A DNA stretch of 64,000 nt, from positions 1 through 64,000 of the forward strand of contig CAWDTK010000018.1 in the NCBI GenBank assembly GCA_963805255.1. Reading direction: 5' to 3'. The stretch is from Bog-532 sp963805255. GTDB taxonomy: Bacteria > Actinomycetota > Actinomycetes > Streptosporangiales > Streptosporangiaceae. The position numbers and the translations under genes are program-made. The notes beneath the pieces are model-generated. The model did no database searches. It saw only the letters and a list, made by a program, of their open reading frames with translations, and had not been told where the DNA came from. Positions 46,343 through 55,476 of this stretch are shown piece by piece (position 1 is the first letter of the stretch; each line of letters opens with the position of its first letter).

Positions 46343-46528
46343 GTGGACGCGTTCTGCGGACTGGACCTGGTCCGCGCCTGGGGTGACGGGGCCAGCGTGG
46401 CCGCCGGCGGCACGCAGATCGACACGTTCATCGACAACCTCCTCGCCGAGACCTCGATCAGGTATGGCGGGGCAGGCCGGATCGCCTACCACCACATCTC
46501 CGACACCTACATCGCCTTGTTCTCCCGC
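46343..46528 (+). pseudogene. Tn3-family transposase fragment
   Basis: AWGDGASVAAGGTQIDTFID, NLLAETSIRYGGAGRIAYHH and ISDTYIALFSR are characteristic of an internal stretch of Tn3 TnpA. Both ends are lost; the 3' side runs into a GDPD remnant at about 46530. Confidence 0.75.
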
Positions 46529-46534
46529 CAATCG

Positions 46535-46881
46535 CCTTGAGGTCAAGGTGCCGATGGCCTTTTGTCCGACAATGAGCCTCATGACGTCGGCGACTCGCGG
46601 CACCTCGAAACCAGCCAGTTCACAGATCCGGGCGTAACTCTTAGCCGCCAGAGCGTCACCTTGGCGCGTGAGCGAGTCGGGGAAGACGACCCTTCTCCGT
46701 CCCCAGTGGGCCGGATGTCGAACTCAACGTATTCCGCGCCCGTATCTGCGGCAGGCGCATACGCTTCGAGGGTCCCGCTCCGGCGGTTCTCAGACCCGCC
46801 CTTGTGCGCGGAAATGGCTACTACATCAGATGTCGCGCGCGCGCCGTTACCCACGAAGTTATTTCGCACACGTAACGTCAC
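46535..46881 (-). pseudogene. Glycerophosphodiester phosphodiesterase, N-terminal remnant
   Basis: VAISAHKGGSENRRSGTLEA and GAEYVEFDIRPTGDGE match the GDPD start, including the catalytic His and metal-binding Glu/Asp. A frameshift near 46690 leads to VVFPDSLTRQGDALAAKSYA, RICELAGFEVPRVADVMRLI, then a further frame loss. The C-terminal half is removed where the Tn3 fragment begins. Confidence 0.7.
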
Positions 46882-46918
46882 CGGGGATCGACGCCCTACA
46901 GGCGTGCCACTTCCGTCG

Positions 46919-47750
46919 TCAGCGGCAGTTCGACAGCCAGCGACCGTACCGCATCTCCGTTGGCGTATAGCCGTTCATCCGGACGGCTGTCCGGCTCAGG
47001 TGCGCGCCGTCAGCGAATCCGGCCGCATAGGCCGCCTCCGTAACTGGCGACCCGTCGGCGAGAAGACTCAGCGCCGTAAGGTATCTGTGCCAGAGCAGAT
47101 ACCGCCGGATCGGGACACCCACCTGCTCGCGGAAGACGTGCTGGAGCCGGCTCTCCGACAGGTAGGCGATACGCGCCAGATCGTCGATCGAGGGCGGCGG
47201 CGCGGGCGTCTTGCGCAGATGCTCCAGCACTGCTGCAATGCGCGGGTCGAGCTTGGGCTCGGGAGCTACGCCGACCGCTAGCTCACCAAGGGCCCGCCGC
47301 CACCGCGCGTACGCTTCGTCGCAGCTGATGTTCGCGCCCAGGACGGGTCGCACCGCCTCCGCGATCCGAAGGCAAAGGACCTCGTCAAGCACTGTGTAGG
47401 GTCGACCCTCAAGCACCCGCTCGCGGAGCTCCTGGCCGATCCTGCTCTCCCCTTCGATCCACCCGATCGCGGTCAGGCATCCGTCGCAGCGGAATGCGTG
47501 GAGGACATCGGTATCGACCAGAGCGCCACGGACGTGTTGCCAGAACGCCGTCCACCTGTACGCGCGGCATCCTGTCCAGGCCGACCGAGAGCTGCAGGGC
47601 GCTGTGCTGGTGGGGCGTCGCGACCAGGGTGTCCGAGAACATCAGGAACTCAGTGGGCCAGAGGAAGCCGCGGATGGCTCGCGGAGGGCGCCCGCGCCTG
47701 CGCTGCGTCGGCACCATGCGTTCATCATCTGTCCCGTGCGCCGTCATCAC
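46919..47750 (-). pseudogene. AraC-family regulator with one frameshift
   Basis: The C-terminal AraC DNA-binding domain is complete: LARIAYLSESRLQHVFREQV and LADGSPVTEAAYAAGFADGA, with the second HTH following. The N-terminal cupin-like part (LMFSDTLVATPHQHSALQLS) is in another frame; the shift is near 47545, after which the expected sequence WQHVRGALVDTDVLHAFRCD is read. A single base separates the halves, so either a recent mutation or an assembly error. Confidence 0.75.
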
Positions 47751-47976
47751 CGCCGGATGCCTTGCCTCGTCTGACCGTAGCCCGCACAGCAGGATTGTTC
47801 AACCGGCCAGCTGGATCGTTCAAATGACCAGCCTGATCATTCAAGCCAAACCGCGCCCTCTTCTGGCACCTTTGTAGGTGCAAGCTCATTGCGCTCTAAA
47901 GCCCCGCCAAAAGGCGGTTTGAGCAAGTCAGCAGCACGTACTACTCACCCACCGAAAACGAAAGAGGAAAGACCAA

Positions 47977-48295
47977 ATGAACCTTCGACTTGGCGACATC
48001 GCGCCGGATTCCGAGGCCGAAACCACCGAGGGGTGGCTGAAGTTCCACGACTGGATCGGCGATTCGTGGGCGGTGCTGTTCTCGCACCCGCGGAACTTCA
48101 CCCCGGTGTGCATCACCGAACTGGGGTACCTGGCGAAGATCAAGCCCGAGTTCGACCGCCGGAATGCAAAGATCATCGGGCTGTCGGTCGACCCTGTGGA
48201 CAATCACGGTAAATGGGCAGACGACATCGAAGACACCCAGGGGTCCGCGCTGAATTACCCGTTGATCGGCGACAGCGATTTCAACGTCTCCAAGC
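47977..48295 (+). pseudogene. 1-Cys peroxiredoxin, 5' part (split by an IS)
   Basis: FHDWIGDSWAVLFSHPRNFT with the peroxidatic Cys in TPVCITELGY, then VDPVDNHGKWADDIEDTQGS and YPLIGDSDFNVSK. This is the Prx6-type AhpC/TSA family that reduces peroxides. The frame breaks after FNVSK at the IS and resumes at LYGMLPA past 49238. GAAAGA-type ribosome site before ATG 47977. Confidence 0.88.
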
Positions 48296-49237
48296 CGGGT
48301 TATCAGAAACTCTCCAGTCGGATCTTTTACGGATCTCCATTTAATTGTTATTAAAGTTCTAATTTCGGCCCGGCGCGCCGAAAAGACAACGACTCCCCGC
48401 ATCGGTAGAAAGGAGGTGCTAACCAAAACCCTCAGCAGATGGAGGAGCCGTTGCGTTACCATCGTACCTTCGGACTGAACGCCGAGCAACTCGATGAGCT
48501 TGAGGAGCGTATCGAAGACATCCTGCCCGAGCCCTGGGATAAGGGAATCGGACGGCCGAAGAGCCTCTCGCTGCGGGAAGCGATCATGGTCACGCTGCTG
48601 TACAAGCGGCAGAATATGATCGAAGAAGTCATTGCCGATCTTTTCGGAGTCTCCCAGGGTACCGTCTCGGACATCATCACAGAATTCACCCCGCTGATCG
48701 CTCAGGCTACTGGAGAATTCCGGCCTGACGCGGAGGAGGCGAAGCAGATGACCAGGGGCCGGCTGGCGCTGGTAGACGGGACGTTGTGGCCGTGCTGGTC
48801 GTGGGAGAACGCCCCCGAGCTGTGGGCCGGGAAATACAAGACCACCGGCCACGGCAGCCTCATTATCAGCGACGAATCGGGAAATATAATCTTCGTCTCG
48901 GACCCGGCTCCCGGATGCGACCATGACATGAAGAAACTGGAAGGCGAGGTGAAGGAGATTCTCGACCTTGCTGGATCCGTTATCGCAGACAAAGGATTTC
49001 AAGGATCCGGTTACGTCACGCCGGCAAAGAAGCCAAAGGGTCGTGAACTCTACATGCGTGAGCATGAGTACAATAACCAGGTCAGTTCCATACGCGCTCC
49101 CGTCGAACGTGCGGTTGCGCACCTGAAAACCTGGAAGATCCTTTTCGCCGATTATCGGCGGCCGCTCAACACGTTTCTTGATTCTTTCCGCGCAGCCATC
49201 GGTCTCTATTTCTTCGAATTGAGTTTTCAATAATCCT
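48296..49237 (+). mobile_element. Lower-GC insertion sequence with a DDE_Tnp_4-type transposase
   Basis: Inserted in the peroxiredoxin gene. Imperfect 17-bp terminal inverted repeats: CGGGTTATCAGAAACTC at the left and AGGATTATTGAAAACTC (reverse complement of the right end). The 5-bp sequence CAAGC flanks both sides (48291-48295, 49238-49242) and is the likely target duplication. Base composition is clearly less GC-rich than the surroundings, suggesting recent arrival from a different host. Confidence 0.82.
48439..49233 (+). CDS. Transposase, HTH_Tnp_4 / DDE_Tnp_4 type
   Basis: 264 residues and apparently intact. The N-terminal HTH reads IEEVIADLFGVSQGTVSDII. DDE motifs: ALVDGTLWPCWSW (first Asp), SVIADKGFQGSGY (second Asp), and SIRAPVERAVAHLKTWKILF (Glu). 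The stop is 3-4 bases from the right terminus. A good Shine-Dalgarno (AAAGGAGG) is about 23 bases upstream of this ATG, so the real start may be an earlier GTG or the leader may be structured. Confidence 0.88.
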   Translation: MEEPLRYHRTFGLNAEQLDELEERIEDILPEPWDKGIGRPKSLSLREAIMVTLLYKRQNMIEEVIADLFGVSQGTVSDIITEFTPLIAQATGEFRPDAEEAKQMTRGRLALVDGTLWPCWSWENAPELWAGKYKTTGHGSLIISDESGNIIFVSDPAPGCDHDMKKLEGEVKEILDLAGSVIADKGFQGSGYVTPAKKPKGRELYMREHEYNNQVSSIRAPVERAVAHLKTWKILFADYRRPLNTFLDSFRAAIGLYFFELSFQ

Positions 49238-49440
49238 CAAGCTCTACGGGATGCTGCCCGCCGCCACGACTGGCGATCCCGAACGGCGGACTCCGGCCGA
49301 TAACCAGACCGTGCGCAACGTGTTCGTGATCGGGCCGGACAAGAAGGTCAAGCTGATCCTCGTCTACCCGATGACCACGGGCCGCAACTTCGACGAGGTG
49401 CTGCGGGTGATCGACTCGCTGCACCCGGGTCCCCGATTCC
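49238..49440 (+). pseudogene. 1-Cys peroxiredoxin, 3' part
   Basis: LYGMLPAATTGDPERRTPAD, NQTVRNVFVIGPDKKVKLIL and YPMTTGRNFDEVLRVIDSL continue the split gene. The expected C-terminal dimerisation arm (ATPVNW... region) is missing after IDSL at about 49430, so the gene was truncated independently of the IS. Confidence 0.8.
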
Positions 49441-50139
49441 GCGACCGTGCGGATCATCGGAGCGCTGTGAGGCGTCGTTCGTATCCGCATGATTCACAGA
49501 GGGTCCAGTTACGTTTATCCGGGTCGACTTCCTTTGTCTTAAGCCAACTTATTTCGCGCCACCTAGCTAGCTAGATGATTCCCGCGACGAAGGATGCGCT
49601 CGGTACGCCATGCCTGGAACTCGGCTGACCAGACCCCGGCCGAAGAGGGGCGTTGGTAAGAACTCTGCTACCAGGGGTCAAACCTGAATCGTCTGCACAG
49701 GCGGAGGGCTTATGTCGGGCCGCTGGGGGTGTTCGGACCGGGGGTCTTCTCCCGAACGTGTCCCCAGCCGTCATGTCGCTCTGTGTGATGGCGGCGACTG
49801 TGTGTGTTCTCATAAATGAACAACTAACGACATGATCACCGGCGGGGCCCGGACCGGGCGGGCGCCGCCCGGTGACTGTCGTGAAAGGCGTGGCAAAGCC
49901 GAGGTGTCCGGCAACCAGGCCAGGACCGTTTCTCCTGCAGTCCCGGGTGTGACCCCCGCCTCCCCGCCCCCGAAGCCCCCCAGCAGCATTCGGTCCCGGG
50001 ACCGGTCGTGCGGGGCCTGGATCACCCGGCTGGCCGGGGTCAGAATGAGACGAGCCGCGGTGCTCCGGCGTGGTAACCGGGGATGGCGCCGCGGCGGACC
50101 ACGACGTGAACGGCGTTACTCGGCAGGTGGGGATCACGG
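49441..50139. other. Intergenic region with repeat copy 2
   Basis: No gene supported. Contains the dispersed repeat copy at 49882-49976 and a few AT-rich patches (around 49490-49575 and 49795-49835). Confidence 0.45.
49882..49976 (+). repeat. Dispersed intergenic repeat, copy 2
   Basis: Counterpart of 37013-37112, same orientation, with mismatches spread along its length. Located about 165 bp before the serine hydrolase gene. Confidence 0.7.
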
Positions 50140-51309
50140 ATGGGCGCTGCCATCGACAGGACCGCTGTCGACAAGGTACTGCGGGACGCGGTGGACTCCA
50201 GCGGGGTGCCTCACGTCGCGGCGATCGCCGCTGACCGCCACGGCGTCATATACCTGGGCGCGGCCGGGCCGCGGGCCGTCGGGGAGAACGACCCCGTCAC
50301 CATGGACACGCTGTTCCGGATCACGTCGATGACCAAGATGCCGTGCACCGTGGCCGCGCTGCAGCAGGTGGAGCAGGGCAACCTCGACCTGGATACGCCT
50401 GTGGCTGACTACTGTCCCGAGTTCGCCGGGGTCCAGGTGCTGGCCGGCTTCGACGGGGACACCCCCAAGCTCCGCCCGCCGGCCAGGCAGGCCACGGTCA
50501 AGAACCTGGTCACGCACACCTCCGGGCTGGGCTACTGGTTCTGGAGCGAGCCGCTGGCCCGGTGGGAGAAGGCCACCGGCATCCCGAACGTCGCCGCGGG
50601 TTCGCGGGCATCCTTTACCGCCCCGATGCTGGCCGACCCGGGTGAGGCGTTCATCTACGGCATCAGCACCGACTGGCTCGGCAAGGTCGTCGAGGCGGTC
50701 ACGGGCGTCGGCCTTGACGTGGCGATCAAGCAGGGTGTTACCGGGCCGCTCGGCATGGACCAGACCACTTTCCTGATGAATGATGCCCAGCGGGCGAACT
50801 CGGCGCCGGTTCACGTTAAGGGCGAGGACGGGAACTGGGTGTCCGTCGGCGAGATCTTAAATCAGGCGCCGGACTGGTGGTCCGGCGGGACCGGGCTGTA
50901 CGGGCCGCCGTCCGACTACATCAAGTTCGAGCGGGCGCTGCTCCGCGGCGGCGAGCTGGACGGCACCAGGATCCTGCGGCAGTCCACGGTCGACGCGGCT
51001 TTCACCAACCAGATCGGCGACCTGGACTTCCCCGCCGAAATCCCGACCGCGGACCCGGCCTCCAGCTGCACCTTCAGCGTCGGCCCCGGCTTCAAGTGGG
51101 GCTACGGCCTGCTGCTCAACACCGCGGACATCCCGGGCATGCGGCGGGCGTGGTCCGGAGCCTGGGCAGGCCTGTGCAACACCCATTTCTGGGTGGACCG
51201 CGCCGCTGGCATCTGCGCGTCCATCTACGGCAACTTCCTCCCGTTCGTGACGCCCGAGGCAATCGCGATGTACGAAGGATTCGAGCGGGCGCTGTACGCA
51301 TCGCTGTGA
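50140..51309 (+). CDS. Serine hydrolase, class C beta-lactamase-like (EstB type)
   Basis: 389 residues. The SxxK nucleophile motif is ITSMTKMPCTVAAL. The second motif is Tyr-based, FIYGISTDWLGKVV (YxS rather than YxN), and GGTGLYGPP lies in the region of the third motif. VKNLVTHTSGLGYWF is the typical conserved helix. Such enzymes are carboxylesterases, peptidases or transesterases rather than resistance enzymes in most cases. No signal peptide, so cytoplasmic. Complete. Confidence 0.87.
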   Translation: MGAAIDRTAVDKVLRDAVDSSGVPHVAAIAADRHGVIYLGAAGPRAVGENDPVTMDTLFRITSMTKMPCTVAALQQVEQGNLDLDTPVADYCPEFAGVQVLAGFDGDTPKLRPPARQATVKNLVTHTSGLGYWFWSEPLARWEKATGIPNVAAGSRASFTAPMLADPGEAFIYGISTDWLGKVVEAVTGVGLDVAIKQGVTGPLGMDQTTFLMNDAQRANSAPVHVKGEDGNWVSVGEILNQAPDWWSGGTGLYGPPSDYIKFERALLRGGELDGTRILRQSTVDAAFTNQIGDLDFPAEIPTADPASSCTFSVGPGFKWGYGLLLNTADIPGMRRAWSGAWAGLCNTHFWVDRAAGICASIYGNFLPFVTPEAIAMYEGFERALYASL

Positions 51310-51739
51310 CCCGCGGGGAACCCAGGCGGGTCAGGAACACTACGGCTCAACTCCGCGAGCGGAGCGAAGCGGACAAAAGGGCTCGCGGCACCATCCAGCG
51401 CAAGAACAACGATTAGGATCACGGCCAGGTAACGAGAGGGAGCGGGTTGCGCGACCGGCGCGGCCTGTCCGCTACGGCTAGGACTCCTATAGCTCACCGA
51501 GACTCGCGACACAGCCGACACTCCCGAGCGTAAGCAGCAGGCCGCGCAGCTCGTCGAGATCGTCCGTGACTGCCTGCGGCGTCACGCGCAGCTGCAGGGC
51601 GCGCTGCAGACTGCCAGGCCGGAGATTTCGTGTCCCGTGACAGTCATCGTGTCGTCGGCGGCCCTGGAAAGTGACACGTTCGCGGTCACACCGCCGGCCC
51701 GGTTTGTGACAGCCGGCATGTCGTTTCCGAAGTTCTTCG
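51310..51739. other. Intergenic region
   Basis: No gene or repeat recognised. Confidence 0.45.
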
Positions 51740-51960
51740 CGCAGACGAGATCAACCTGGTCGCGGCGCATCGGGGCCGGGTGCGGCCGGCGCCCCTGACG
51801 CCGGAGGTGTTCGCCGCGGCGATGACCCGGTGGGACGGCAGTGCCCCGGCCACGTGGAACAGGCATCTGGCGCCGTTGCGGTCATTCGCCGGCTATGCGC
51901 TGCGGCAGGAGTGGCTGACCGTGGACCCGGCCCGGCTGCTGGAACGCCGCAAGGACACGA
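51740..51960 (+). pseudogene. Tyrosine recombinase (integrase), N-terminal SAM-like fragment
   Basis: APLTPEVFAAAMTRWDGSAP, ATWNRHLAPLRSFAGYALRQ and EWLTVDPARLLERRKDT match the core-binding domain of XerC/phage-type integrases. The catalytic domain (R...HxxR...Y) is missing. Confidence 0.65.
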
Positions 51961-52138
51961 CATCCCGGGGGAGACGTACCGCATCGTTGAAGCTGTCGAC
52001 GCCGCCGCGTACCAGTAAGTAAATCGCCTGGGTATCCCCAGGAAGGCCCGGCCAGCTCCATCCTCCGGTGGGCGAGGCGCTCGAAGGCGTCGATCTTCGC
52101 TGGGTCGATGACGGACTCGACGACACCGGCGATCAGCC

Positions 52139-53443
52139 TCAGCCCGCGCCGCTTGTCGCGCGGGGGCGGTTCCGCGTCGGCCGGGCGCGCCGCCCGAGCC
52201 GGAGTCCGGCGACCAGCAAGAGCGCGCAGGCCCCGATGAGTATGGCCTCGATGGTGAACGCGGCGTGCAGCCCGAGGTGATCGGCGAGGCTGCCGAGCAG
52301 GTAGAGGGCGGCGATGACGAGCACGCCGCCGAGTAGCTGGGTACGGGCGTTGGCGGCGTCGTCGTTTCCGGGCGCGGCGGCCAGGGTGAGGGCGAGTGAG
52401 AGCGGGTAGAGGTTGGCGACGCCGAGGCCGCAGACGAATAGCCCGGTGATCGCGAGGATGGGCAGGCCGGCGAGCCAGAAGAGCAGGAACCCGGCGGTGG
52501 TGACGGCCAGGGAGGCGCACAGGAGCGGAACGGTCCGCCCGGCGCGGCGGGTAAGCCAGGCCGCGCCGACCCGGCCGCCCAGGATGCCGAGGTAGAAGCC
52601 GCTCATGGCGGTGGCGGCCTGGGCGGTGCGCAGCCCGGTCGTGGTGAGCAGTTCGGCGCCGAAGTAGACCGGGCAGAACTCGACCGCGATGCCGGCCGCG
52701 ACGAGGGTGGCCAGCAGCCAGCAGGACAGCGGCAGCCGGGCCCGGCCTCCGGCGGGCCGGGCGGTAGGCGCCGCGCGCAGCGGCTGATGCCGGTAGCGCA
52801 GGTAGAGGCCGGCGAACAGGACGGCGGGCAGGCCCATCGCCGCCCGCCAGCCTGCGGGGGTGTCCTGGAGCAGGCCGAGCAGGAGCGGGGCGAGCACCGC
52901 GCAGGCGGCCGCGCCGACGTTGGCTTCGGTCAGCGCGCGGTCGCGGCGTTCGCCGTGCCGGTCGGACAGGATCGCCTGGGTGCAGGTGAGCAAGGTAGTG
53001 CCGGCGAAGCCGAGCACCGCGGCGCCGAGCATGGTGAGTGCGACGCTGCGGGAAACGGCGAACAGCCCGGCGCCAGCGGTGGCGCCTGCCGCCGGGCACG
53101 ACAGCAGCGCGGCGCGGGGCAGCAGGCGCGCGAGCGCGGTGAAGGTCATCCCGGCCAGGGCCGCGCCCGCCGCCCACAGTGCCGAGTAGGCACCGAGCAG
53201 GGCATAGGAGAAGTGCAGTTCGGCCTGCAGCAGCGCCAGCGCTGGCCCGAACGCGTACAGCCAGAAGGCGTAGCCGGCCAGCGCGGCGTAGCTCAGCAGC
53301 GTCGGCGCGTCCCGGCCGAAGGCCTCGCCGCGGGAGTGGTCCGCTGCGTGCTCCCGGCGTGATGGTGGCGAGCCGCAGCACGCCCGCGCCGCCTCGCCGG
53401 GACGCGGCGGCGCCGCCCGGCGAGGAGGTGCGGGACAGCGCAT
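52139..53443 (-). CDS. MFS transporter (CynX/NimT-like)
   Basis: 434 residues from ATG 53443, twelve hydrophobic segments. AALAGYAFWLYAFGPALALL is the first helix, the helix 2-3 loop area is ALWAAGAALAGMTFTALARL, and the second half begins near LLATLVAAGIAVEFCPVYFG. Substrate unknown. Upstream is a LacI-type gene in the opposite direction with two palindromic operators in between, so expression is probably repressed until an inducer appears. Confidence 0.85.
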   Translation of the reverse strand: MRCPAPPRRAAPPRPGEAARACCGSPPSRREHAADHSRGEAFGRDAPTLLSYAALAGYAFWLYAFGPALALLQAELHFSYALLGAYSALWAAGAALAGMTFTALARLLPRAALLSCPAAGATAGAGLFAVSRSVALTMLGAAVLGFAGTTLLTCTQAILSDRHGERRDRALTEANVGAAACAVLAPLLLGLLQDTPAGWRAAMGLPAVLFAGLYLRYRHQPLRAAPTARPAGGRARLPLSCWLLATLVAAGIAVEFCPVYFGAELLTTTGLRTAQAATAMSGFYLGILGGRVGAAWLTRRAGRTVPLLCASLAVTTAGFLLFWLAGLPILAITGLFVCGLGVANLYPLSLALTLAAAPGNDDAANARTQLLGGVLVIAALYLLGSLADHLGLHAAFTIEAILIGACALLLVAGLRLGRRARPTRNRPRATSGAG

Positions 53444-53473
53444 CGTCTGGTCGGGGTCTGCCGGACCGCGCTT

Positions 53474-53489
53474 TGTGTATCGATACACA
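53474..53489. promoter_or_regulatory. LacI-type operator, site 1
   Basis: TGTGTATCGATACACA, a perfect 16-bp palindrome with central CG, 31 bp from the MFS start. Confidence 0.85.
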
Positions 53490-53504
53490 GTTTCATCGTA
53501 AGAC

Positions 53505-53524
53505 GTTGTGTATCGATACACAAC
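53505..53524. promoter_or_regulatory. LacI-type operator, site 2
   Basis: GTTGTGTATCGATACACAAC, a perfect 20-bp palindrome sharing the 16-bp core of site 1. Centres are 33 bp apart, about three helical turns. It ends 6 bp before the lacI start codon, so the regulator probably also represses itself. Confidence 0.88.
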
Positions 53525-53530
53525 TACACT

Positions 53531-54595
53531 ATGAGGGTGAATCAACAACGAATCCGGCCGACGCTGCGCCAGGTCGCCGACGCAGCCGGGGTGTCGGTCA
53601 TGACCGCGTCCTACGCCTATTCCCAGCCTGAGCGGGTCGCGCCGGGCACCGCGGCGAAGGTCCGAGCGGCCGCGGAGAGGCTGGGCTATCCCGGCCCGCA
53701 TCCTGGTGCCCGGTCGCTGCGCCGGGGCCGGGCGGGCAGCCTGGGGGTGATCCTCGGCGAGCGACTGGCCTACGCCTTCGACGACCCGCAGGCGGCCCGG
53801 TTCCTAACCGGGGTGGCGGAGGTCTGTGCAGCCGAGGGTGTCGGCCTCACCTTGGTCCCGATCACCGGAGCCGACAGCGACGTGCGGCGTGTCAGCGAGG
53901 CGGTGGTGGACGGGTTCATCGTGTGGACCACCAGCGACGACGATCCGGTCCTGGATGCCGTTGCGGCCAGCGGACTGCCGGCGGTCGTGCACGCCGGCCC
54001 GGCCCGGCCCGGGCTGCCCATCGTCGGCATCGACGACCGGGCCGCGGCCACGGCGATCGGCCGGCTGGCCTTCACCGGTGCCACCCGGCCGGCGGTGCTC
54101 AGCTTCCCCGTCAACCGCAGCCGTGCCCGGGCGCTGCTCACCGGCCCGCCCGGCCCGGCTGTGACCTACCCGGTGACCCGGCACCGGTGGGACGGCTTCC
54201 TCGACAGCTGGCGCCAGGCCGGGGGCGCCCCGGCCGACCTGCGGATCGCCGTGTGCCCGGCCAACGCCACCGCACATGGCGAAGCCTTCGCCGACGAACT
54301 ATTCCGCGGCGACGACCCGCCCGACGCGATCGCGGCGATGAGCGACGAACTGGCTCTCGGCGCGCTCCGCGCCGCGGCCCGCGCCGGCCGCAGCGTGCCC
54401 CACGCCGTCGCGATCACCGGATGGGACGACAGCGACGCCGCCGCGCCCGCAGGACTGACCACCCTGCGGCAATCGCTGCGCGATCAAGGCAGCCGCTGCG
54501 CGCACATCGCCCTCGGCCACCGCGAACCATCAGCAGAACAAGACCCACCGAGTTGGCAGGTCGTCGAGCGCGCCAGTACCCGTCCGCCAGATTAG
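53531..54595 (+). CDS. LacI-family transcriptional regulator
   Basis: 354 residues. The HTH is RPTLRQVADAAGVSVMTASY followed by AYSQPERVAPGTAAKVRAAA and the hinge-helix region RLGYPGPHPGARSLRRG. The periplasmic-binding-like effector domain follows (LGVILGERLAYAFDDPQAAR, VDGFIVWTTSDDD, AIAAMSDELALGALRAA). The usual hinge Ala-Leu pair is partly altered (ARSLRRGR). Divergent to the MFS gene; a local two-gene regulon is likely, with an unknown small-molecule inducer. Confidence 0.9.
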   Translation: MRVNQQRIRPTLRQVADAAGVSVMTASYAYSQPERVAPGTAAKVRAAAERLGYPGPHPGARSLRRGRAGSLGVILGERLAYAFDDPQAARFLTGVAEVCAAEGVGLTLVPITGADSDVRRVSEAVVDGFIVWTTSDDDPVLDAVAASGLPAVVHAGPARPGLPIVGIDDRAAATAIGRLAFTGATRPAVLSFPVNRSRARALLTGPPGPAVTYPVTRHRWDGFLDSWRQAGGAPADLRIAVCPANATAHGEAFADELFRGDDPPDAIAAMSDELALGALRAAARAGRSVPHAVAITGWDDSDAAAPAGLTTLRQSLRDQGSRCAHIALGHREPSAEQDPPSWQVVERASTRPPD

Positions 54596-55476
54596 CCGGA
54601 TGTTAGAGCGGATACGTAATCTCGATAATCAGCCGACGCGGGGTTGCCGGGATTGATGTGGGACTTGGACAACACCCCTCTACCTACGCAGCTTTGACGA
54701 TCGCTCGTTTGCGGCTGGTGACACGTTTGTTACCCAGCGTCCGGCGGCTGCTCAGACGGTTTGCTCCGGGTGCCGTAGCACTTCGGGATCGTGCAACGCG
54801 AAACAGCGGGCGGACCGCCCCAAGAGAGTGGCGCAATCGTACGGGCCGACCCCAAGCACGCAAACCCCGCAAGATCAGCTATTTGGCCCCTGGCCGCACG
54901 GTTCTTCCGGTCAGGGCATGGGCGATGACTCCCCGGCACGCGCAAAGGAGCCCAGGGCCAGCATGAGAGCTTGCTCTTATCACGCCAGCCCTGGGCCTGG
55001 CAGGGTAACGTGCCTGTGTATAGGTCTGTGGAGGATTTAGGTAAACATGCTGGTCAACCGCTTCGCAGCTGTGGACGAGCGCGGGTGTGGAAAAGTGGAT
55101 AACCGTTGCGACACGGAGTCCTGCCAGGTCGCGGACCTGTTGCTATGCACAGGCGGAGCGAAGTATCCGCAGGCGAGCCCTTCAGGCCCGTTCATCCCTT
55201 GCTGCGGGCAAGGTGTGAAGCAGCAGCTACCGGCGGCCGCGCGGGCCCGCAGGGCGGTGGTCCGGCGTGTCCGGCAGGCCCTTACGGACTCGCTGGTTCA
55301 ATGCCTGCACGTATCGTGCTCGCTCCGGCTGGGCACGCGCCTCAGATCGACCCCCGCAGCCAAGCAAAACCCCAGGTCACAGCCTCACGTGAACCCGACA
55401 TGGCTTATATCCGTTGTGTTGGCTTTAGGGGGCACTGCCGCGGCTGGATGGTTGTCCGGCTGCACGAAGGGGTGTC
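54596..55476. other. Non-coding region with a structured segment
   Basis: No family is seen. At 54950-54996 GCCCAGGGC and GCCCTGGGC pair around an inner AGAGC-TT-GCTCT hairpin. A possible 25-codon frame starts at 54963 after AAAGGAG. Between 55029 and 55105 several TGTGGA/GTGGATAA motifs occur. Confidence 0.35.
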
